Source: JBBTWO01 sp038062745 (GTDB lineage Bacteria; Patescibacteriota; Microgenomatia; UBA8517). From it: 20,123 nt of DNA. The stretch lies in the NCBI GenBank assembly GCA_038062745.1, contig JBBTWO010000065.1, forward strand, positions 1 to 20,123. The letters run 5' to 3'. Below are positions 14,995 through 20,123 of this stretch, one piece after another. Positions within the stretch are counted from its first letter, which is position 1. Every line of letters starts with the position of its first letter. The position numbers and the translations under genes are program-made. The notes under the pieces are model-generated. The model ran no database searches. It had not been told where the DNA came from and worked only from the letters and a program-made list of their open reading frames with translations.

Positions 14995-15726
14995 CTTGTA
15001 AACTGTTTGGCTACCTGGTTCCACTGGAGTTGGAACACTTGTTGTATCTCCTCCACGGCCTTTAGACTCTAAAGCCACTGGATAATAAACTGGCGAACCT
15101 CCTTCTGAAACTGTTATTACTTTTCCAAGTCTTCTGCCAGATGCTTTTGCAATTTTTTCAGCTTTGGTTTTAGCATCAACAATTGCATCTGCCAATAAAT
15201 CTTCACTGGCATCTGAATATGAATCCAAAGAATAGTTGGGACCACTTACATTTGTTGCTCCAGTAGCAGTAAGCATATCAGTCAAAGCTTGGGCTTTGGC
15301 AACATCTCTTAAGGTAATAGTTATGGAATTATTTGCTGACCATTTTGCTTGCTGCTTGCTGTCAGTTGGCGGATAGATAAGAATTTCGGCTTGTTGGTTT
15401 TCATTAACATTCACATTTTGAGTTTGGATATCTTTATCCTCAATTCCAAATTCTTTAATTTTTTTGACTATGTCAGTCATTTTAGTATTTACTTCATCAA
15501 TGGCTTCTTGCTTGTCGTCATTGCTGGCACTTACGCCAGCATAGAAGTTAGCGATTTGATTAGATTCTTGCTTTTTGGCCTCCCCAGTAACGGTAATCGT
15601 GGAAGCTGGGAGGAATTCTACTTTGCCCCAACTAATTCCCAAAGTATTCATGCCCAAAATTCCCAATAAAAGAAAAATGGCTAATCCAAGCGAGAAGACA
15701 ACAAATTTGAGGTACTCTTTTGCCAC
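14965..15726 (-). CDS. SIMPL-domain (DUF541) protein, membrane anchored
   Basis: A 253-residue protein with an N-terminal membrane helix (about residues 8-30) and an outside SIMPL domain. Family marks are ITVTGEAKKQ at the domain start, YAGVSASNDDKQEAIDEVN, the FGIEDKDIQTQNVNVN stretch, and a repeat-like second half (DAIVDAKTKAEKIAKASGRRLGKVITVSEG). Members such as BP26 form rings and are linked to stress at the cell surface; the molecular role is unsettled. The start codon is GTG at 15726: an in-frame TAA lies four codons upstream and there is no earlier start. The -10 box ends six bases before it. A Ser/Thr/Pro-rich linker (TTSVPTPVEPGS) interrupts the last strand region. Confidence 0.85.
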   Translation of the reverse strand: MAKEYLKFVVFSLGLAIFLLLGILGMNTLGISWGKVEFLPASTITVTGEAKKQESNQIANFYAGVSASNDDKQEAIDEVNTKMTDIVKKIKEFGIEDKDIQTQNVNVNENQQAEILIYPPTDSKQQAKWSANNSITITLRDVAKAQALTDMLTATGATNVSGPNYSLDSYSDASEDLLADAIVDAKTKAEKIAKASGRRLGKVITVSEGGSPVYYPVALESKGRGGDTTSVPTPVEPGSQTVYKSVTVVFELR

Positions 15727-15732
15727 GTATCC

Positions 15733-15762
15733 AGATTAGCACTGGAGTGGTATACTTGTAAA
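15733..15762 (-). promoter_or_regulatory. Promoter of the SIMPL gene, predicted leaderless
   Basis: TTTACA (15757-15762) and TAATCT (15733-15738), 18 bases apart on the minus strand. The -10 box ends six bases before the GTG start codon. The spacer contains the likely -10 box of the divergent typA gene. Confidence 0.5.
15751..15756 (+). promoter_or_regulatory. Likely -10 box of typA
   Basis: TATACT on the plus strand, 37 bases before the typA ATG. No convincing -35 box is seen at 16-18 bases. Transcription would start near 15763, at the foot of the hairpin at 15764-15779. Confidence 0.4.
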
Positions 15763-15763
15763 G

Positions 15764-15787
15764 TCCGCTAAAGAGCGGATTTTCTTT
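15764..15787 (+). promoter_or_regulatory. GC-rich hairpin followed by a T-run in front of typA
   Basis: TCCGCT (15764-15769) and AGCGGA (15774-15779) form a perfect six-pair stem with the loop AAAG, followed by TTTTCTTTT. The form is that of a small intrinsic terminator, but it lies between the predicted typA start point and the ATG at 15794. It may be an attenuator or a 5' stabilising hairpin, or may terminate weak readthrough from the 5' side. Confidence 0.55.
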
Positions 15788-15793
15788 TATAAG

Positions 15794-17614
15794 ATGAAAA
15801 CAATCAGAAATATAGCTATTATTGCTCACGTCGACCATGGTAAAACTACCCTTGTGGATGCTCTTTTGCGCCAAACCCACACTCATTTGAATAAACAACA
15901 GTCTGGTGAAGATCTGATTATGGACAGCAATGAACTAGAACGTGAGCGAGGAATTACAATTTTCTCCAAAAATGCTTCAGTTATGTATAACGATACTAAA
16001 ATTAACATTATTGACACTCCCGGCCACGCTGACTTTGGTGGGGAAGTAGAGCGAGTTCTAAATATGGCCGATGGCGTACTTTTGTTGGTAGATTCAAAAG
16101 ATGGGCCCAAACCACAAACTCGGTTTGTTTTGAAGCAAGCTCTTAAGATGGGTTTAAAGATTATTGTAGTTATTAATAAAATCGATAAACCAGATGCCCG
16201 ATCCGAATGGGTAATTGGCCAAACTTTTGATTTGTTTGTCGAACTTGGAGCAAACGAAGAATCAGCTTTCTTCCCAGTTATCTATGCCTCAGGTAAAGAC
16301 GGCTTGGCAGGACTTGAACCAGACATTACTAAAATGACTGATATTAGTCCTATTTTCGACATTATTATGAAAGAAATTCCAGAATCTAAAGGTAACCCGA
16401 CAAAGCCTTTCCAATTTTTAGCCACTTCCATGATTGCCGATACTTACAAGGGAAGAACCGCAACCGGAAAAATCTATAATGGTGTTGTCACCAATGGCCA
16501 GGAAATGGTTCATATTAACCGCCAAGGCCACCAAAAACTAGCTCGCGTAACCGGTCTTTATGTTTTTGAAGGCTTGGAAAGAAAAGAAGTTCAAGAGGCC
16601 GTTGCAGGGGATATTGTGGCAATTTCTGGAGTCTTGGACGTAAACATTGGGGAAACATTTGCCGACCGCGACAATCCAATCGCACTTCCAGTTTTGGCAA
16701 TTGAGGAACCAACCGTCAAAATGACCTTTAGAGTCAATTCATCGCCATTTGCTGGAAATGAGGGGGAATTTAAGACCGCACAACACATTAGAGCCCGCCT
16801 TAACAAAGAACTCGAAACTGACCTTGCTTTAAAAATGGAAGAAGATGGAAGGGGAGGCTGGATAGTTTCAGGTAGAGGCGAACTACACTTAGCAATCTTG
16901 ATTGAAAGATTAAGACGTGAAGGTTACGAGTTTGAAGTAAGCCGTCCTCAAGCAGTTGTCAAAATTGTTGATGGCGTTAAAATGACCCCTTTTGAAAAAG
17001 TCTTTATTGAAGTTCCAGATGATTCTGCCGGAACTGTTATTCAAAAAATGGGCATCAGACATGGTCAACTAGTAAACATGTATACCGATGGTGGAATTAC
17101 GTACATGGAATTTGAAATCGCCACTAAAGAACTAGTTGGTTTTAAAAACGAATTCTTAACTGACACCAAGGGACTGGGAATTATGAATAATATTTTTGAC
17201 GACTTTAAACCCGACACAATTGAGGTTCACCAAAGGCAATTTGGATCATTAGTAGCTCATGAAAGTGGAGAAACCAGATTGTATGGACTTGTGAACGTTC
17301 AAGACCGAGGACAATTATTTGTTGGCCCAGGACAGCAAGTATATAAGGGTCAAGTTGTTGGCAAAAACAGCAGACAAGAAGATATTAGCGTTAACGTTTG
17401 TAAAGAAAAGAAATTATCAAACATGAGAAGTAAGGGAGATGGACCAACAGATCATTTCAACACTCCCTACACTATGAGTTTGGAGGAAGCATTGGAATAT
17501 ATTGATGACAGTGAACTTGTAGAAATTACACCAAAAAGTATTAGAGTAAGAAAAGCAGTTTTGGATGAAAAAGAATTCAAAAAGCAACAAGCTTTAAACA
17601 GATCTTTAAGTTAA
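15794..17614 (+). CDS. typA: Translational GTPase TypA/BipA
   Basis: A 606-residue GTPase of the EF-G-related family that binds the ribosome and acts in stress, cold growth and large-subunit assembly in studied bacteria. G-motifs: AHVDHGKTT (11-19), ERERGITI (49-56), DTPGHADF (74-81), NKIDKPD (about 130) and SGKDG (about 167). The EF-Tu-like domain II, the domain III pattern VNSSPFAGNEGEF, the EF-G-like fold with GRGELHLAILIERLRREGYE, and the TypA-specific C-terminal part (NVCKEKKLSNMRSKG, LEEALEYIDDSELVEITP) are all present. Length is normal. It runs alone, divergent from the SIMPL gene and convergent with the glycosidase-like gene seven bases beyond its stop. Confidence 0.97.
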   Translation: MKTIRNIAIIAHVDHGKTTLVDALLRQTHTHLNKQQSGEDLIMDSNELERERGITIFSKNASVMYNDTKINIIDTPGHADFGGEVERVLNMADGVLLLVDSKDGPKPQTRFVLKQALKMGLKIIVVINKIDKPDARSEWVIGQTFDLFVELGANEESAFFPVIYASGKDGLAGLEPDITKMTDISPIFDIIMKEIPESKGNPTKPFQFLATSMIADTYKGRTATGKIYNGVVTNGQEMVHINRQGHQKLARVTGLYVFEGLERKEVQEAVAGDIVAISGVLDVNIGETFADRDNPIALPVLAIEEPTVKMTFRVNSSPFAGNEGEFKTAQHIRARLNKELETDLALKMEEDGRGGWIVSGRGELHLAILIERLRREGYEFEVSRPQAVVKIVDGVKMTPFEKVFIEVPDDSAGTVIQKMGIRHGQLVNMYTDGGITYMEFEIATKELVGFKNEFLTDTKGLGIMNNIFDDFKPDTIEVHQRQFGSLVAHESGETRLYGLVNVQDRGQLFVGPGQQVYKGQVVGKNSRQEDISVNVCKEKKLSNMRSKGDGPTDHFNTPYTMSLEEALEYIDDSELVEITPKSIRVRKAVLDEKEFKKQQALNRSLS

Positions 17615-17625
17615 GATTTACTTAA
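17606..17625. terminator. Possible weak bidirectional terminator between typA and the glycosidase-like gene
   Basis: An inverted repeat, TTAAGT (17606-17611) and ACTTAA (17620-17625), with an eight-base loop spans the end of typA and the seven-base convergent gap. The arms are AT-rich and there is no long T-run, so termination strength is doubtful. Confidence 0.25.
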
Positions 17626-18437
17626 TTTACTTCACAGAAATAACTTCCAACTGGAGTAGAACTTGAAAGCGAAGTTTCTGGTGTCAAATAGACTGAAGCA
17701 TTACCTCCATCCAAATTAAGTGCATCTGCTAAATCAATTCCTGATTCTTTTTCAAAAGTTGTCAGTGCCTTTGGCAAATCAACTAACTTTGGTCCTAAGT
17801 ATGCTGAGTCAGGATTGTAAAAGCTCAAAAAATACAATTCATTATTACCAGTTGTTGCTGCAACTATTCTTCTGGCATTATTCTCGTTTGTCAAAGTTAA
17901 TTTTTTTGTGGAATTATTCTCAATAAGTAGCGGTCCATTTTGCAGTGCAACTCTTAAATTGTCTTTCGGAGTCTTGGTAGTTATCCGGGGAGTTGCAAAA
18001 TCATTAATTGAGATTACGCCACTTAAGAGCGTGGAATTTTTGTAGTCTGCCAATTTTTTATATTCGCCAATAAACAAACCAATTGGTTTGTAGTTACCAA
18101 CGGTGGTTGTGTCATCCATATAAAAACCTCCATTTACTAAAACCTGACAATTGTATTTTTGTTTTACTTGGTTAGGAGTAAGTCGTTCATTAAAGTTTGC
18201 AATAAGTTTTAAGTTATCAATATTTTCTATCTTTACCCAAGCTACAGATATGGTTTGGTCAGCAACTTCAATATCCATGCCTTGTTTTACTCCCAATACT
18301 TTAGTGCCGGTTTGGTTGATTTGATCAAGAGATAATTTAAGATTATCACTCTTAATTAAATCTCGGGAGAATAGTTCAGATTTTGAAGTAACTATAACCA
18401 GGGAGACAACAACTGCAATGGTAAAAATTCTTTTCAT
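17622..18437 (-). CDS. Phosphodiester glycosidase-like (NAGPA domain) exported protein
   Basis: A 271-residue protein with an N-terminal hydrophobic segment (MKRIFTIAVVVSLVIVTS), either a signal peptide or an anchor. The domain shows the NAGPA/DUF2233 pattern: VLVNGGFYMDD at about 96-106, then KPIGLFIG, LQNGPLLIENN at about 164-174, the basic ARRIVAATT, and the conserved ALNLDGGNASVYL near the C-terminus. The human relative removes a GlcNAc cap from phosphorylated mannose; bacterial members are linked to surface polysaccharide phosphodiesters. The actual substrate here is unknown. It follows obg by 38 bases, with a possible promoter between them. Codon use matches the neighbours. Confidence 0.85.
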   Translation of the reverse strand: MKRIFTIAVVVSLVIVTSKSELFSRDLIKSDNLKLSLDQINQTGTKVLGVKQGMDIEVADQTISVAWVKIENIDNLKLIANFNERLTPNQVKQKYNCQVLVNGGFYMDDTTTVGNYKPIGLFIGEYKKLADYKNSTLLSGVISINDFATPRITTKTPKDNLRVALQNGPLLIENNSTKKLTLTNENNARRIVAATTGNNELYFLSFYNPDSAYLGPKLVDLPKALTTFEKESGIDLADALNLDGGNASVYLTPETSLSSSTPVGSYFCEVN

Positions 18438-18450
18438 TGGTTACTTAACT

Positions 18451-18479
18451 ACCTTACCGACAATGGGGAATTTTGTCAA
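18451..18479 (-). promoter_or_regulatory. Possible promoter of the glycosidase-like gene
   Basis: A perfect TTGACA (18474-18479) overlaps the obg stop codon on the minus strand, with a partial -10 box TAAGGT (18451-18456) 17 bases away. The leader would be about six bases. Readthrough from obg is the alternative. Confidence 0.4.
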
Positions 18480-19417
18480 CCTAAAATAGTTACCAATTTG
18501 TCAATACTTGCGGGGTCATGAATGGAAACTGGGATGACTTCAAGACCTAATTTGGCCAATTTTTTGAGCCTTTCATCAACTTGCTTTTTATCCAACAAAT
18601 CAGTTTTGGTCAAAAGTATAATTTCTTTTTTAGTAAGGAGTTCTTTATTGTAACTTCCCAGCTCTTCACGAATTGTTCTGTAATCAGCAACAACATCTTC
18701 TGCTTCAGAAGAAATACAGTGAAGGAGGAGTCTGACTTTCTCAATGTGCTTCAAAAACTTAATTCCAAGTCCTTTGCCTTCATGGGCGCCTTCAATAAGT
18801 CCTGGAATATCAGCAATAATTTTTTTGTTTAATACTCCAAGGTTGGGGGAGAGAGTGGTGAAAGCATAGTTGGCTACTTTGGGATTAGCATTAGTCAGTT
18901 CTGCCAACAAGCTACTCTTACCAGCATTAGGGAAACCAATGAGTCCATAGTCAGAAATTAATTTGAGGATTAATTTCAAATGTCTTAATTGGCCTTTTTC
19001 TCCTTTTTGAGCGTATAGGGGAGTGGTGTTGGTTGGACCCCTAAATTCCCAGTTTCCATCTCCACCTTTGCCACCTTTACATAGAAGTATGCGTTTGCCG
19101 ACTTTATCTAAGTCTGCCTGTTCATTGCTTTCCGTATCTATAATAGTAGTTCCAACGGGAAGGTAAACTGTAATATCATCTCCAGCAAGTCCCGACATTT
19201 TCTTTTTGTCTCCGTGCCGTCCATTGTGAGATTCAACAAATGGTTGAGCTGAGAATCTATTAAGAAGGGTTAAATCTGAGGCTGATTCTACCCAGAGGTC
19301 ACCTCCATCACCACCATTGCCTCCGTCAGGACCAGATTTGGCCATTTTCCCGAATGATACTTTTCCATTTCCGCCATCTCCACCTTTAAAAGTAACTTCG
19401 ATTTCGTCAATTAACAT
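18476..19417 (-). CDS. obgE: GTPase Obg
   Basis: A 313-residue Obg GTPase that binds the large ribosomal subunit and takes part in its maturation. The Gly-rich Obg fold fills about residues 1-155 (KGGDGGNGKVSF, GPDGGNGGDGGDLW, LCKGGKGGDGNWEF). The G domain has P-loop GFPNAGKSS (about 161-169), the YAFTTLSPNLG switch I, DIPGLIEGAHEGKGLG switch II and TKTD as base-recognition motif in place of NKxD. The last recognition loop reads VSIHDP instead of the common SA-type loop. No C-terminal OCT domain is present. The ATG follows a TATAAT by eight bases. It is probably co-transcribed with the glycosidase-like gene. Confidence 0.95.
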   Translation of the reverse strand: MLIDEIEVTFKGGDGGNGKVSFGKMAKSGPDGGNGGDGGDLWVESASDLTLLNRFSAQPFVESHNGRHGDKKKMSGLAGDDITVYLPVGTTIIDTESNEQADLDKVGKRILLCKGGKGGDGNWEFRGPTNTTPLYAQKGEKGQLRHLKLILKLISDYGLIGFPNAGKSSLLAELTNANPKVANYAFTTLSPNLGVLNKKIIADIPGLIEGAHEGKGLGIKFLKHIEKVRLLLHCISSEAEDVVADYRTIREELGSYNKELLTKKEIILLTKTDLLDKKQVDERLKKLAKLGLEVIPVSIHDPASIDKLVTILG

Positions 19418-19425
19418 ATATGGCT

Positions 19426-19431
19426 ATTATA
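19426..19431 (-). promoter_or_regulatory. -10 box of obg, predicted leaderless
   Basis: A perfect TATAAT on the minus strand, eight bases before the obg ATG at 19417. Transcription should begin within about two bases of the start codon. The -35 region is weak (TTTCGT at an 18-base spacing). Confidence 0.55.
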
Positions 19432-19460
19432 CCTCTTTCACCCGGAGGCACGAAATTGTG

Positions 19461-19466
19461 TATAAT
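19461..19466 (+). promoter_or_regulatory. -10 box of the GreA/GreB-like gene
   Basis: A perfect TATAAT on the plus strand, 23 bases before the ATG at 19490. No clear -35 box is seen; TTCACC at an 18-base spacing is the best. The upstream parts of this promoter and the divergent obg promoter overlap. Confidence 0.55.
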
Positions 19467-19489
19467 GTGATTTCGTTTTCAAAATACCC

Positions 19490-19939
19490 ATGAGGCCAAA
19501 AATACAACAACTACTTCAAAAACTAGAAATTGAAATTAGTAAAGCATCTGCAATTTCTAATGCAACCAAAATTGAAGCAGATTCGCTCTCCCGTGCAACT
19601 CCAGCTTCGCCTTCTGCGTCAGGAGATAGGTACCATGCTGAGAATCAAGCAGAGCTAAATAGAATTTTACTTCAAAGTCTAATTACTTTTAAACAAGAAT
19701 TGGACGAAGAACTTGAAACAAACATTCCCATGTTTGCCAGACCAGTTACTTTTGTTAAAGCTATTGTTAACAACCAAGAAAGAGAATTTTATTTAGTCAA
19801 CAATCCTGTAAAAGTAGATGCAAATTTTGTTTCTATAAACTCTCCAGTAGGCATGGCCCTTCATGGAAGAAAAATTGATGAAGAATTTGAATTTGGAGAA
19901 GAAGCAAAAATAAGTGGTAAGATAATAGAGATTGGTTAA
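19490..19939 (+). CDS. GreA/GreB-family transcription elongation factor-like protein
   Basis: A 149-residue protein with an N-terminal helical region (about 1-80) and a C-terminal FKBP-like domain. The end, SINSPVGMALHGRKIDEEFEF, matches the GreA/GreB pattern in which SPLGxALLGKKxGDEV is usual. Gre factors insert a coiled-coil with acidic tip residues into the RNA polymerase channel to trigger RNA cleavage in stalled complexes. Here the tip region reads SASGDRYHAENQAE (about 42-55), so Asp46 and Glu51 could be the acidic pair. It resembles the variant group with an SAGDKYE-like tip rather than classical GreA. Divergent from obg. Gre fold fairly sure; cleavage activity not. Confidence 0.7.
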   Translation: MRPKIQQLLQKLEIEISKASAISNATKIEADSLSRATPASPSASGDRYHAENQAELNRILLQSLITFKQELDEELETNIPMFARPVTFVKAIVNNQEREFYLVNNPVKVDANFVSINSPVGMALHGRKIDEEFEFGEEAKISGKIIEIG

Positions 19940-19948
19940 AGATAAATT

Positions 19949-19976
19949 ATTTCTATCCCCTAAGTGGAATATAAAT
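19949..19976. terminator. Possible weak hairpin terminator in a convergent gap
   Basis: An imperfect inverted repeat with nine of eleven pairs and a six-base loop lies between the Gre-like gene and the convergent cupin gene. It is AT-rich with a two-pair GC top and is not followed by a clear T-run on the plus strand. Confidence 0.25.
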
Positions 19977-19990
19977 AAAAATATTAATTC

Positions 19991-20123
19991 TTAAGCGTGT
20001 TCTTCAGCCTCAATGGCTTCTTGTTTGGTCTTGTGTATTGTTCCATCAGGGTGCTGGAAAGGTGAATAGACAGTGTAAAGTTTCAATCCTTCACTTCCTG
20101 CTATGATGTTGTGTTCGCTTCCT
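19991..20123 (-). CDS. Cupin-domain protein, C-terminal part only
   Basis: The last 43 codons of a minus-strand gene that continues beyond the window. The visible text begins GSEHNIIAGSEGLKLYTVYS, then SPFQHPDGTIHKTKQEA, and ends AEEHA. From memory this matches the end of small cupin proteins in CPR genomes, where EHNIxNTxxxPLKLYTxYSPPxHxxGTVHxTKxxA is usual. Cupins of this type are single-domain metal-binding barrels; the metal-binding histidine motif would lie upstream and is not visible. It is convergent with the Gre-like gene. The substrate is unknown. Confidence 0.75.
   Translation of the reverse strand, partial: GSEHNIIAGSEGLKLYTVYSPFQHPDGTIHKTKQEAIEAEEHA

Noticed and set aside
15632..15898. 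An 88-residue minus-strand frame spanning the SIMPL/typA gap.
   Set aside because: It overlaps typA, the promoter region and the SIMPL start, and has no family features; it looks like a shadow frame.
1..20123. Recoding of UGA as glycine or another amino acid, as in Gracilibacteria and SR1.
   Set aside because: Obg and the PilV-like gene end at TGA at sensible positions, and no gene needs TGA read through. The possible readthrough near position 24 is a TAA.
1..20123. CRISPR arrays, tRNA or rRNA genes, insertion sequences and prophage genes.
   Set aside because: No regularly spaced repeats, cloverleaf sequences, rRNA-like stretches, transposases or phage structural genes were found on reading the window.

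Overview
The window looks like a chromosomal piece of a Candidate Phyla Radiation (Patescibacteria) bacterium, probably from the Microgenomates side. This is inferred from the low-GC, tightly packed genes, a PilB/PilT/PilC type IV pilus locus with no visible secretin or PilMNO genes, several trimmed housekeeping proteins, and family-typical small proteins (DUF5674, a SIMPL-domain protein, a phosphodiester glycosidase-like protein). TGA, TAA and TAG are all used as stops, so the code appears to be standard table 11 rather than the UGA-Gly code of Gracilibacteria/SR1. No rRNA, tRNA, CRISPR array or insertion sequence was seen, and no stretch over 300 bases lacks a gene.

Positions 1-9141, minus strand: one long type IV pilus cluster. 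In transcription order it encodes assembly ATPase PilB, retraction ATPase PilT, platform protein PilC, the major prepilin, prepilin peptidase PilD, two pilin-like membrane proteins without a cleavage site, and six further (pseudo)pilins ending in a PilX-like protein at the window edge. The major pilin has its own promoter, buried in the end of pilC, and a near-perfect Shine-Dalgarno sequence. Three minor-pilin starts are placed here at internal ATGs rather than at the upstream TTGs.

Positions 9218-14994, plus strand: a shortened clamp-loader delta-prime-like protein, then gyrB interrupted by a 432-residue intein, then a small operon of inorganic pyrophosphatase, a glyoxalase II-like metallohydrolase, a DUF5674 protein and an unrecognised 94-residue protein. 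The intein sits at the TOPRIM motif, between Gly442 and Ser875 of the precursor. It has HNH-like residues and a run of degenerate Trp-containing repeats where a homing nuclease would lie.

Positions 14965-20123, both strands: a SIMPL-domain protein (minus), the translational GTPase TypA/BipA (plus), a phosphodiester glycosidase-like protein and the GTPase Obg (minus), a GreA/GreB-family protein (plus), and the C-terminal end of a small cupin protein (minus) running off the window.

Regulation: several genes have a -10 box only 6-10 nt before the start codon (pilB, the delta-prime-like gene, ppa, obg, the SIMPL gene). This predicts leaderless or nearly leaderless mRNAs. Good Shine-Dalgarno sequences are rare and appear mainly in the pilin genes.

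The observations most worth following up are the gyrB intein and its nuclease region, the leaderless promoter pattern, the non-cleavable pilin-like proteins, the loss of the zinc cysteines in PilB, and a possible premature stop in the pilX-like gene.
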